Positions 55,207-63,890 of a stretch of 64,000 bases of DNA are shown piece after piece. Source of the stretch: Actinoalloteichus_B caeruleus (GTDB taxonomy: Bacteria > Actinomycetota > Actinomycetes > Mycobacteriales > Pseudonocardiaceae); NCBI RefSeq assembly GCF_000718005.1, contig NZ_JODV01000012.1. One strand, given 5' to 3'. The position numbers were made by a program, and so were the translations under genes. Under the pieces are notes generated by a model, which did not search any database, was not told the DNA's origin, and was given only the letters and a program-made list of their open reading frames with translations. Within the stretch, counting starts at the first letter, position 1, and each line of letters opens with the position of its first letter.

Positions 55207-56611
55207 GGCGCATCCCGCCGCGAGCGCGCGGATCGACGACGGCGATCCCGGTGCGGAGCGGAGCGGTGCCGGGGGTGCCCGTGCCGGTGGTCACCGCCGG
55301 GGGCGTGCCGAGCGGCCCGTGCCGCCGGGGCTCGCGTCGGCTCGCCGACCCCCTCGTCGTCCGGGCGACGCCGGGCTGCCGGTAACGGCGCGGTCGCCTT
55401 CCCGGTGACCATGACCGGTGGGGATTCCGGGACGTTGCCGTCGTGGGACGCCGACGCCGGCTGACACCGGGCCGGGAGCGGCGGCGAGAAGTGATCCGAC
55501 GCGGTTTTCCTCGCCATGCCCCGCCGGAGAACTCGGAACACCGGTACACCGGCATACGGCGCCCCGATTCCCACCGCCCGCATTCGACCTCCCCGGTCGG
55601 GACCACCCAGGACTCTGCCACGAGCGGGAGAGCACCGGCAATCCCCCATTCCCGCCGGGGAGCGGGAAGGACCGGAAATCGGACCGACGGCATTTCGCCG
55701 TGCGACGCGTTCCGTCCGCCCCTGGTGGTGGTGCCACGCTCCCCACTGGTCAGAGGTCGTGGCGCGAGGGCTTCCGCTCGACCGTCACGTGGGGATGACC
55801 AGGTGGTACGCGCGGCGCCGGGGGCGCGCTGACCACCGGCCGGGGCGGGGTTGCGGGCACCGCGTCGGCTCGGCGGGACGGTGGCAGGCGGGGCAGGGGT
55901 TGGCCCCTTTGCTCCGAACGTGGGATTGACAGCGGCGGCCGCCGAATTCCGCGGGGCCCCGATGATTCGGGTGCCCGTTCGGTTCGCCACGGCCAATGGT
56001 CAGGATGTCCGGTGGTCGCTACGATCTGCCGTTGTGCGGACTCTCGCGGCACGAAATGCGCACCGCCCTCCGACGATGACCGGGACCCGCGAACAACGGT
56101 CGTCGTCGTGGGAGGCCGTGCCGCTGGAAATCGTTCCTCGAAACCGCTCGGCGAAAGGGGCGAGGGTCGTCCACCGTTTCGTCGGCCTCCCGCCGGGCGC
56201 CGCTGGGCGGGATGTCGGGGCCCCCCGTTCCACCCCGCGACGCGGGAGCGGCACGCCCGCGTCGACCTCCTCGCCGCCACCGGCCCCCGGGGGCCGCCCC
56301 CTCCCCCGCCGTGTCCCCTCGTCGGTGGGAGCGACGCCTCGGGCGCTGCTCCCCCCGCCCGCCCCCCGCCGGTTCGACACCCCGCGTTCCCGGCGCGACC
56401 GCCGGTTCGACCCGTGGGGCCAGCCCGGTGATCAGCGGTCCCGGTTCCCGCCGTTCCGTCGCCTCCTCGGGGGGTGTCGACACCGGGGCCCGGTGGGTGC
56501 CGACGCGGGGCCAGGACGCATCCGCGCTCTGGGGGCCCGGCGTGGGATACGGGCCGCCGCGCCGCTGGGACGGCGCTGGGCGGCGCTCGTCCCGGGGGCC
56601 GGTGGAGCCCG
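55207..56611. other. Long divergent intergenic region, no gene seen
   Basis: About 1.4 kb lies between the divergent DAO oxidase and acyl-CoA dehydrogenase genes. Frames in both directions are Arg/Pro/Gly-rich and carry no recognisable domain. Parts around 55,500-56,100 have somewhat lower GC than the flanks and may carry promoters for both sides. No repeats or RNA genes were recognised. Confidence 0.45.
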
Positions 56612-57805
56612 GTGAGTGGTGGGGCGGACGTGCTCGCGTTGGCGCGGGCCGCGCGGGAGGTCGCCGCCGAGCACGCCGAGGACGTCGACGCGGCGGGTCG
56701 TTTCCCCCACGAGGTGCTGGACGTCCTGCGGGACAACGGTCTGCTCGGTCTGCTGGTGCCCCGGGACCACGGCGGGCTCGGCGGTGACCTGCGCGACCTG
56801 GTCGCGGTGACGTCCCGGATCGCGGAGGGATGCCTGTCCAGCGCCCTGGTGTACGCCATGCACTGCCAACAGGTGGACGCGCTCGTGCGGCACGCCGGTC
56901 GTGAACTCCGCGCTCACCTGTTGCCCCGGGTCGCCTCCGGCGGGACGTACCTCGCCTCGATCACCACCGAGCTCGGCTCGTCGGGTCTGCTCACCTGCGA
57001 TCAGGAACTCGTGCCGGACGGGGAGCACCACGTGGTGCGGCGGGAGGCGCCGGTGGTCACCGGTGGCCGCCACGCCGACGGTTTCCTCGTGACGATGCGC
57101 GCCGCTCCCGACGCCACCCCTCGGCAGGTCAGCCTGGTCTACGCCGACCGCGATCAGGTCGAGGTGACGGCGGGACCACCGTGGGCGTCGCTGGGGATGC
57201 GTGGAGTGGAGAACGTCGGCCTGACGGTGTCCGGTCGGGTGCCCGACGGGCAGGTCCTCGGGGTTCCCGGTGGTTTCGCCGACATCGCGGTCGAGTCCTT
57301 CGCCCCGGTCGCCCACCTGGGGTGGAGCGCGGCGTGGCTCGGGGCGGCACGGGGCGCCTTCGGGGAGCTGGTGCGCCGGATCCGCCGCACTGACGGGGTC
57401 CGGGCGGACCCGAGGTCGGAGTTGGTGCGGCACCGGGTGGCCCGCGTCCGCGTTCGGCTGGAGGCCGTCGGGGGCTACCTGTCGGGCGTGTTGGACGAGG
57501 TGCTCGGGGCCCATGAGCGGGGGTCGTCGCTGGCGGGCGCGTCCTGCCAGATCCACCTGAACACGCTCAAGGTCCTCGCGGCCGAGGAGACCTACGCGGC
57601 CGCGAACGAGATGGTCGAACTGGCGGGGTTGCGCGCGGGCTACCTGCGGGGCTCCCGTCCGCCGTTGGAGCGGCTGGTGCGCGACCTGCGCTCCGCCTCG
57701 CTCAACCACGACGACGCCGCGTTGCTGACGTCCAGTGGGGCGCTGTGCCTGCTCGAGCCCACGGTGACCACGCTCGGGCCCGATCCGAGGAGTGTGTGCC
57801 GATGA
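56612..57805 (+). CDS. Acyl-CoA / acyl-ACP dehydrogenase family protein
   Basis: Flavin-dependent acyl dehydrogenase of 397 residues. The N-terminal helical domain (VDAAGRFPHEVLDVLRDNGL, then LGLLVPRDHGGLGG, about 25-58), the middle strand domain (YLASITTELGSSGLLT, about 114; GMRGVENVGLTVSG, about 198) and the C-terminal helical domain ending in PLERLVRDLRSASLNHDD are all present. It overlaps the next ACP gene by ATGA, so its substrate is probably a thioester on that carrier protein. GTG 56612 lies about 5 bases after GTGGAG. The arrangement recalls acyl-ACP dehydrogenase/ACP pairs of natural product pathways, including FkbI/FkbJ and prolyl-carrier oxidases, but no partner gene identifies which. 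Confidence 0.88.
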   Translation: MSGGADVLALARAAREVAAEHAEDVDAAGRFPHEVLDVLRDNGLLGLLVPRDHGGLGGDLRDLVAVTSRIAEGCLSSALVYAMHCQQVDALVRHAGRELRAHLLPRVASGGTYLASITTELGSSGLLTCDQELVPDGEHHVVRREAPVVTGGRHADGFLVTMRAAPDATPRQVSLVYADRDQVEVTAGPPWASLGMRGVENVGLTVSGRVPDGQVLGVPGGFADIAVESFAPVAHLGWSAAWLGAARGAFGELVRRIRRTDGVRADPRSELVRHRVARVRVRLEAVGGYLSGVLDEVLGAHERGSSLAGASCQIHLNTLKVLAAEETYAAANEMVELAGLRAGYLRGSRPPLERLVRDLRSASLNHDDAALLTSSGALCLLEPTVTTLGPDPRSVCR

Positions 57806-58056
57806 CCGGCTGGCCCGCCGAGTTCGAGGCGCTGGTACGCCAGTACCTGCCGTTGTTGCCCGCCGACGACCCGCTGCTGGGGGACCGGCGTCTCATCGAC
57901 CTGGGCCTGGACTCGATGTCCACGGTCGGCCTGCTCGTCGACCTGGAGCAGGAGTTCGAGGTGGAGTTCCCGGACGAGGCGTTGACGGCCGAGACGTTCG
58001 GGACGGCGGAGTCGCTGTGGGTGGTCCTCGCTGGTCTTCGGGACGGCTCGGGCTGA
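57802..58056 (+). CDS. Free-standing acyl carrier protein
   Basis: Carrier protein of 84 residues. The phosphopantetheine Ser is in IDLGLDSMSTVGLL (Ser near 38), followed by LVDLEQEFEVEFPDEALTAE and FGTAESLW, a standard four-helix ACP. ATG 57802 overlaps the dehydrogenase stop (ATGA), so the two proteins are made together and probably act together. The LDSM form is more ACP-like than PCP-like. It is separated by 500 bases from the NRPS-like gene downstream. Confidence 0.92.
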   Translation: MTGWPAEFEALVRQYLPLLPADDPLLGDRRLIDLGLDSMSTVGLLVDLEQEFEVEFPDEALTAETFGTAESLWVVLAGLRDGSG

Positions 58057-58556
58057 TCCGGGGTCAACCGCTGGTGCCGGCGCCGCCGAGGTTCCGGTGA
58101 CCCGGTCCCCGGGTGGGGGTCAGACCGGGTGGTGCCCCGCCGCTCACGTGGGATCACCCGGCGGGGAGCCCGCGCGCCGATCGTGACCGGTATCGCCGGC
58201 CCGGGTGAGCCGCCCGCGCTGGATGCGGTGGCGGCACGGGTGGTGGCGCGCCGGACGACCTGGCGGCGGGGGGGCAGGACACCGGTGGTGGCGTGCCCCG
58301 GTACCGGGCCGGCCCCCGGCCGGCCGCCCGAGACGGGCGTCCCGGTTCGTCGCCGTCGCGGCCAGCCCGGGACCAGGCGGCGGGGAGGCGCCGAGGGGCG
58401 GGAGACCGGAACACCGGGGTGGCACGAGCGGACCGCGCGGGGTCGGCGGTGAGGCGCGGTCCGCCCGGCACGGGCCCCGAACGATCCGAGGACGTCACGG
58501 CCGGGAGACGCGCCCGTCGGACGGCTCGTCGCACCGGACCGAGGAAGGACACGACC
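58057..58556. other. Intergenic region, no gene seen
   Basis: A 500-base gap between the ACP gene and the NRPS-like gene. The frames present are Arg/Gly/Pro-rich without a recognisable domain. It may hold the promoter of the downstream gene. Confidence 0.45.
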
Positions 58557-60377
58557 GTGCCCCACGCACACCGGCTGACCTCCGCGCAACTGACCTCGCT
58601 GGTGATCTTCCAGCACTCCCCGCCGAGCGAGGTGTTCGCCGACCTCCGCTGGAGCTTCACCTCCCCCGTGCGCGCCCACCACCTGGAACGGGCCGTCCGG
58701 ATGCTCACCGCCCGGCACACCGCCCTGCGCGGCACCGTCGTCCCCGGCCAGGACGGGCACCTCCACCACGTCATCGCACCCCCCGACACCACCCCGACCA
58801 TCCACCACCACGGCCCCCTCGACCCCGCCGACCTCGACGCCCTCGTCGAGGAACACCGCACCGCCCCCTTCGACCACGCCCGGCACTGGCCCGCGCGCTG
58901 GCTGCTCGTCGCCACCGCCGAGGGCGACATCGTGCTGATCTGCCTGCTCCACCACGTCGCCGCCGGGCGTCGTGACCGCGCGGTGATCAGCGAGGAGCTG
59001 ACCACGGCGGTGGAAGCCCTGACGGCCGGCCGGCCCCTACCCCCGGCCTGGCCGCCGGCGATCGGTCCGGACCGCCTGCGGGCCGCCGAGGACGGCGAGC
59101 GCGGCCGGCTCGCCGACCAGCGGCACCGGCGCCACGTCCGGGAGCTGCTCCTGACCCTGCCCAACACCCCCTTCACCGCCGACTTCTCCTCCCGCGTCCC
59201 GCCGGGGAGCCAGCGGCGGGGACTGCGAGGCGACCTCGACTCCCCGGAGCTGCTGGGCCACCTCGACGGGCACTCCCGGCGGTGGGGGATACCGGCCTCG
59301 GCGATCGTCCTGGCGGCGGTGACCTCGGCGTCGGGGTTCCTCCTCCCCCAGGACTCGGCGACGTTGTGGCGCCTGCTCACCGATCACGGGGGTCCGTCCG
59401 AACCGCACGGCTCGGTCGTCTGCTACCAACCCACGACCTCGTTGGTGCCCGGGTGGGGCCTGCCGGACGACCTCCGCGAGGCGGCGGCGACGTTGTGGCA
59501 CCGCACGCTGGTGGCGTTGCGCAACGGCGGGCACGGCGACCAGGGCGTGGTGGAGGAGTCGCACCGGGTGTCCCGGGAACGGGGGGTCAGCATCGTCCCG
59601 ACGATCAACTACAACTTCGTCGAAGGACGACCGGCCGACCGGGTGGGCCTGCCCGCGCCCGTGGCGGGGATCAGCGTGGAGGACTCCGAACACCACGCCG
59701 TCGAGTACCTGGCCGTCACCGTCTGGCGGCTCCGGGAGACCCTGCGGATCACCCTGTTGGCGCATGTGGGCCTGACCGCCGAGGGCGGCCCCCTCGTCCA
59801 CCGGTTCCTGGACCACGTGGCGAGGACCCTGCGTTCCGGGCGCGCCCCCTCGCCCGTGCCCCGCCCGGCCGCGGCACCCCACCTGATCCCCCTGTCCCAC
59901 CACCGCTGGGTCAACCCCCAGGTGGTCCAGGCGGGACTCGTCGCACTGGACCTCGTGCACCGGGCCACCGTCCGCGTCGCCGGCGTCGGCCCCACCGCGA
60001 CCCTCATCGCGGAGGTCACCACACCCCCGGCCACCACGGAAGCCGACCTCCGCGCGGCCGCGACGTCCCAACTCGACCTGCCCGGCTTCGCCGTCCCGGA
60101 CCGCTTCCACATCCACTGGGACACCACCGCCCCGCGCCACCCCCGACCGCCCTCCCCCGAGCGGGATGCCCTCGTCGAGATCCTGCGGGCCTACCTCCCA
60201 CCAGGACCGGTCGATGGCACCAGCAGCTACCTGGCAGCCGGGGGCACGTTCACCTCGGTACCGGCGATCCTGCATCGCGCCACCCTCGCCGGGTGGACCG
60301 GACTGACCTGGCAGGACCTCTGCTCGCACCGGCCCATCGCCGAACTCGGCGGCGCGCTCCGACGATCGGGGAACTGA
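58557..60377 (+). CDS. NRPS-like protein: condensation domain, adenylation C-terminal remnant and carrier domain, all lacking key residues
   Basis: This 606-residue protein starts at GTG 58557 behind GAGGAAGGA. Residues 1 to about 440 resemble an NRPS condensation domain (SAQLTSLVIFQ at the start, RHTALRGTV near 45), but the HHxxxDG motif reads HHVAAGR (about 124), so the Asp and Gly are gone. Residues about 455-545 resemble the C-terminal subdomain of an adenylation domain (ATLIAEVTTPP, LPGFAVPDRFHIHWD) without its catalytic Lys. The last 60 or so residues resemble a peptidyl carrier domain (SYLAAGGTFTSVPAI, CSHRPIAELGGAL); the phosphopantetheine Ser of GGHS aligns with Phe. The frame is intact, so it is probably expressed. 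It may be a repurposed condensation-like or scaffold protein. Confidence 0.8.
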   Translation: MPHAHRLTSAQLTSLVIFQHSPPSEVFADLRWSFTSPVRAHHLERAVRMLTARHTALRGTVVPGQDGHLHHVIAPPDTTPTIHHHGPLDPADLDALVEEHRTAPFDHARHWPARWLLVATAEGDIVLICLLHHVAAGRRDRAVISEELTTAVEALTAGRPLPPAWPPAIGPDRLRAAEDGERGRLADQRHRRHVRELLLTLPNTPFTADFSSRVPPGSQRRGLRGDLDSPELLGHLDGHSRRWGIPASAIVLAAVTSASGFLLPQDSATLWRLLTDHGGPSEPHGSVVCYQPTTSLVPGWGLPDDLREAAATLWHRTLVALRNGGHGDQGVVEESHRVSRERGVSIVPTINYNFVEGRPADRVGLPAPVAGISVEDSEHHAVEYLAVTVWRLRETLRITLLAHVGLTAEGGPLVHRFLDHVARTLRSGRAPSPVPRPAAAPHLIPLSHHRWVNPQVVQAGLVALDLVHRATVRVAGVGPTATLIAEVTTPPATTEADLRAAATSQLDLPGFAVPDRFHIHWDTTAPRHPRPPSPERDALVEILRAYLPPGPVDGTSSYLAAGGTFTSVPAILHRATLAGWTGLTWQDLCSHRPIAELGGALRRSGN

Positions 60378-60822
60378 GCGGGCCACGGGTCGCCTCGGTG
60401 GTCGGACGGGATGACGAGGTGGCCGGCCACCGACCGGCCACCCCCGGCCCCCACGGGGCCGACGCGGCGACGGGGCGACCGGGCGACGCGGTGACGGGGT
60501 GACGGGGTGACGGGGAACCGTCTCGGGACCCCGCCGCCCGGAACGGCCGACCGGTTCGGACCGCGACCTCCGAGACGGGAGCGGGTCGCTGATCGACCGG
60601 TTCGCGCCCCGCCCTCCCCCGACCAGCCTGGCCGGGCGGCGCGGGTCGGCCTGGCGGCCCCGACCCGCGTTCGCCGGCGTGTGGCGGATCTCCCAGGAGT
60701 TAGGTTTGACTTACCTAGGTAAGGCTAGCCTAGGCTACCGCCGGGTTGCCCCGCCGTCATTCGGGGAGCGACCGGCACCTGCGATCCGTTCAGGTGCGCC
60801 ACAGCAGACACGGGAGTCCTCT
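60378..60822. other. Intergenic region with short tandem repeat and iron boxes
   Basis: This 445-base region holds three perfect tandem copies of GTGACGGG (60491-60514) and, near its 3' end, the iron boxes at 60700-60733 that precede the siderophore importer. I see no gene. Confidence 0.6.
60700..60733 (+). promoter_or_regulatory. Two overlapping iron boxes (DmdR/IdeR-type)
   Basis: TTAGGTTTGACTTACCTAG (60700-60718) and CTAGGTAAGGCTAGCCTAG (60715-60733) each match the actinobacterial iron-box palindrome TTAGGTTAGGCTAACCTAA at 15 of 19 positions by eye. They overlap by four bases. The site lies about 90 bases upstream of the importer's first gene, where an iron-loaded repressor would block transcription. 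Confidence 0.85.
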
Positions 60823-61797
60823 ATGCCCACCATGTTCAGCCGTCGACCCCTGGGAGTTCTGGGGGCGGTGTCAGCGGCGGCGCTGGTCCTCGCCAGCTGC
60901 GCGGCACCGCCCGAGGAGACCTCCGATGACGTGGACGTGGTCACCGTTGTCGACAACCACGGCGAGATCGAGGTCCCGGTCAACCCCCGGCGGCTGGTCG
61001 CACTGGACAACACGACGTTCCAGACCCTCAGCGACTGGGACGTCGACGTCGCGGCGGTACCGAAGCCGCTGATGCACGACCTGTGGCCCGACCTGTCCGA
61101 CGATCCGTCCGTCCTGGACGTCGGCTCCCACCGCGAGCCCAACCTGGAGGCGGTGATCGAGGCCGACCCCGACCTGGTCATCGGCGGGTACCGCTTCGCC
61201 TCGGTCTACGAGGACCTCAAGGACATCCAGCCCCGCACCGTCGAGATCAACGCGCGGGACGGCGAGGACCAGGTCGCCGAGCTGCGGCGCCAGGTCGAGA
61301 TCCTCGGCCAGATCTTCGACCGCGAGGACGACGCGGCCGCGATCGTCGACGAGCTCGACACCGCGATCACCGCCGCGGCGGACGCCTACAACGGCACCGA
61401 CACCGTCGTGGGCCTGATCACCTCCGGCGGTGACATCTCCTACGCCGCGCCCGGCTCGGGGCGGGGAGTCGGCCTGCTGTTCCCCACGCTCGACCTCGTC
61501 CCCGGCATCGAGCAGGCCGCGGAGGACAGCACCCACGGCGACGACATCAGCGTCGAGGCCATCGCGCAGGCGAACCCGGAGTGGCTGGTCGTCCTCGACC
61601 GCGACGCCACCTTCGACGAGGAGGGCTACGTCCCGGCCGCCGAGCTGATCGAGGGTTCCGAGGCGCTCGCGAACGTGCCGGCCGTGCGCAAGGGCCAGGT
61701 CATCTACCTCGAACCCGGCTTCTACCTCGACGAGGGCATCCAGGCGTACACGACCCTCTTCGACGCGGTCGCGACCGCGTTCGCCGACGCCGAGTAA
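60823..61797 (+). CDS. Ferric-siderophore ABC transporter substrate-binding lipoprotein
   Basis: Periplasmic-binding-type lipoprotein of 324 residues in the FecB/FatB/YclQ group. The signal sequence ends in the lipobox LVLASC (Cys near 27). The mature part shows the two-lobe helical-backbone binding fold: VVDNHGEIEVPVNPRRLVAL (about 44), EPNLEAVIEADPDLVIGG (about 104) and NPEWLVVLDRDA (about 252). It captures an iron chelate outside the membrane and delivers it to the two permeases encoded next. ATG 60823 follows GGGAG by 7 bases. Iron boxes upstream predict expression under iron starvation. YclQ-type binders are linked to petrobactin or catecholates, but the ligand cannot be read here. Confidence 0.94.
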   Translation: MPTMFSRRPLGVLGAVSAAALVLASCAAPPEETSDDVDVVTVVDNHGEIEVPVNPRRLVALDNTTFQTLSDWDVDVAAVPKPLMHDLWPDLSDDPSVLDVGSHREPNLEAVIEADPDLVIGGYRFASVYEDLKDIQPRTVEINARDGEDQVAELRRQVEILGQIFDREDDAAAIVDELDTAITAAADAYNGTDTVVGLITSGGDISYAAPGSGRGVGLLFPTLDLVPGIEQAAEDSTHGDDISVEAIAQANPEWLVVLDRDATFDEEGYVPAAELIEGSEALANVPAVRKGQVIYLEPGFYLDEGIQAYTTLFDAVATAFADAE

Positions 61798-61858
61798 GGG
61801 GCCGGAGGCGGGTGCGCGTGGACCGTTCCGGTCCGCGCGCACCCCCGACGTCGACATC

Positions 61859-62860
61859 ATGACTCACACCACACGACAAGGGTTCCCCGCCCGGCCGGGA
61901 GCCCGCTTCGGAGCCCTGACCCGGATCGCCGCGCTCCCCGTCGCCACCGTGCTCGTCCTGGGCCTGGTGGTGGCGTCCCTGTTCGTCGGCGTGTACGACA
62001 TCGGGGGCCAGGAGTTCGGGGCCGAGATGTTCTGGATCACGCGGATACCCCGCACGTCGGCGCTCGTCCTCGCGGGCTGCGCCATGAGCGTGTCGGGGTT
62101 GATCATGCAGCTCATCACCCAGAACCGCTTCGTGGAACCCACGACCACCGGCACCACCGAATGGGCCACGCTCGGACTCCTGCTGACCGTGATCGTCGCC
62201 CCGCAGGCCACCCTGTCCACCCGGATGGCGGTGGCGAGCTGCTTCGCGTTCGTCGGCACCCTGGTGTTCCTCGCCATCCTGCGTCGGGTGGCGCTGCGTT
62301 CCTCGCTGATCGTCCCCCTCATCGGGATCATGCTCGGCGCGGTCGTCTCGGCGTTCACCACCTACCTGGCGGTCTCGACCCAGCTGCTCCAGATGCTCGG
62401 CACCTGGTTCACGGGCAGCTTCACCAGCGTGGTGCGCGGCCGGTACGAGTTCCTGTGGGTCGTGGCGATCGTCGTGGTGATCGCCTACGTGGTCGCGGAC
62501 CGGTTCACGGTGGCCGGGTTGGGCAAGGATGTGGCGACCAACGTGGGGGTCAACTACAACCACGTGATGCTGGTGGGCACCACCCTCGTGGCGATCGCCA
62601 GCGGGATCACGACCGTCGTCGTCGGGTTCCTGCCCTTCCTGGGCCTCGTCGTCCCCAACCTGGTCTCGATGGTCCGGGGCGACAACCTCCGGTCCAACCT
62701 GCCCTGGGTGTGCCTCGGTGGCATCGCCATCGTCACGCTCTGCGACATCGTGGGACGGGTCATCCGGATGCCGTTCGAAATCCCCGTCTCGATGATCCTC
62801 GGCATCCTCGGTGCCGCGGTCTTCATCACGCTTCTCCTGAGGCAGCGTCGTCATGGCTGA
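61859..62860 (+). CDS. Iron-chelate ABC transporter permease 1 (FecCD family)
   Basis: FecCD-family permease of 333 residues with about nine hydrophobic segments (for example ALPVATVLVLGLVVASLFVG near 25, MLVGTTLVAIASGITTVVVG near 238, and FLPFLGLVVPNLV). RIPRTSALVLAGCAMSVSGL (about 62) and the cytoplasmic coupling stretch LVVPNLVSMVRGD are diagnostic. It forms half of the membrane channel for ferric-siderophore import. It starts 61 bases after the binding protein and overlaps the second permease by 8 bases. Confidence 0.93.
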   Translation: MTHTTRQGFPARPGARFGALTRIAALPVATVLVLGLVVASLFVGVYDIGGQEFGAEMFWITRIPRTSALVLAGCAMSVSGLIMQLITQNRFVEPTTTGTTEWATLGLLLTVIVAPQATLSTRMAVASCFAFVGTLVFLAILRRVALRSSLIVPLIGIMLGAVVSAFTTYLAVSTQLLQMLGTWFTGSFTSVVRGRYEFLWVVAIVVVIAYVVADRFTVAGLGKDVATNVGVNYNHVMLVGTTLVAIASGITTVVVGFLPFLGLVVPNLVSMVRGDNLRSNLPWVCLGGIAIVTLCDIVGRVIRMPFEIPVSMILGILGAAVFITLLLRQRRHG

Positions 62861-63890
62861 CACCAGCACATCCCTCCCCACCCGTCCCGCTCCCGCCCCC
62901 GACGTCGACCGGGACCGGCGGAGCGCACCCCGGCTCTGGCCGAGGTTCGCCGTTCTCGGCCTGGTGGCCGTCGCCGCCGTGGTCGGGGTCCTGGTGTGGA
63001 ACATCCCCTCCACCCCGGGGAGCCGGGGTTTCTGGCTCGCCGTCGAGATGCGGTTCACCACCGTGGCGACCATCCTGATCGTCGCCTGCTGCCAGGCGGT
63101 CGCCACCGTGCTGTTCCACACCGCGACCAACAACCGCATCCTCACCCCCTCGATCATGGGGTTCGAGGCCGTCTACGTGGTCATCCAGACCGCGCTCGTG
63201 TTCTTCTTCGGCGGCGCCGCCGCGGCGGCCACCGACGGGCTGGCCAAGGTCGCGATCCAGAGCCTGCTCATGGTGGGTTTCGCGACCGTGCTCTACACCT
63301 GGTTGTTCTCGGGACGGCGCGGGAACCTGCACGTGATGCTGTTGGTCGGGGTCGTCCTCGGCGTCGGTTTCGGCTCGCTGTCCTCGTTCATGCAGCGGTT
63401 GCTCACGCCGAGCGAGTTCGACGTGCTCTCGGCGCGGCTGTTCGGCAACCTGAGCATGTCCAACGAGGCGTACCTGCCGTGGGCGGCGCTGGTGATCGCG
63501 GTCGCGCTCGGCGTCGTCTGGCGGCGGCGCCACCACCTGGACGTGATCGCGCTGGGCCGGGACACGGCGACGAACCTCGGTCTGCGCTACAAGCGCGAGG
63601 TCACCGTGCTGCTGATCCTCACCTCGGTGCTGATCTCGATCTCCACGACCCTGGTGGGGCCGATGACGTTCTTCGGGTTCATCGTCGCCACCCTCGCCTA
63701 CCAGTTGACGGGTTCGTCCCAGCACCGCCACGTACTGCCCTTCGCGTTCCTCCTCAGCGTCGTCACCCTGCTCGGCGGCTACTTCGTGCTCCGCCACGTG
63801 TTCTACGCGGCCGGGTTGCTGTCGGTCATCATCGAGTTCGCGGGTGGGCTCTTCTTCATCGTCCACCTGCTGCGGAAGGGCGCCCTGTGA
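62853..63890 (+). CDS. Iron-chelate ABC transporter permease 2 (FecCD family)
   Basis: Second FecCD-family permease, 345 residues, with an extra charged N-terminal tail (about 1-28) before the first membrane segment (FAVLGLVAVAAVVGVLVW). Later segments include LHVMLLVGVVLGVGFG and ILTSVLISISTTLVGPMTFF, followed by the coupling region FIVATLAYQLTGSSQHRHVL. It pairs with permease 1 in a heterodimeric channel, as in YclN/YclO-type systems. Its stop overlaps the start of the ATPase gene (GTGA). Confidence 0.92.
   Translation: MADTSTSLPTRPAPAPDVDRDRRSAPRLWPRFAVLGLVAVAAVVGVLVWNIPSTPGSRGFWLAVEMRFTTVATILIVACCQAVATVLFHTATNNRILTPSIMGFEAVYVVIQTALVFFFGGAAAAATDGLAKVAIQSLLMVGFATVLYTWLFSGRRGNLHVMLLVGVVLGVGFGSLSSFMQRLLTPSEFDVLSARLFGNLSMSNEAYLPWAALVIAVALGVVWRRRHHLDVIALGRDTATNLGLRYKREVTVLLILTSVLISISTTLVGPMTFFGFIVATLAYQLTGSSQHRHVLPFAFLLSVVTLLGGYFVLRHVFYAAGLLSVIIEFAGGLFFIVHLLRKGAL

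Noticed and set aside
56612..58056. Acyl dehydrogenase plus ACP as part of a methoxymalonyl-ACP cassette (FkbI/FkbJ type) serving the ansamycin PKS
   Set aside because: The defining partners (glyceryl-loading HAD protein, hydroxyacyl dehydrogenase, O-methyltransferase) are not adjacent, and the pair lies about 20 kb outside the cluster.
60491..60514. Three tandem copies of GTGACGGG as a repeat array
   Set aside because: Only 24 bases long and embedded in similar GC-rich sequence; no sign of a CRISPR or functional array.
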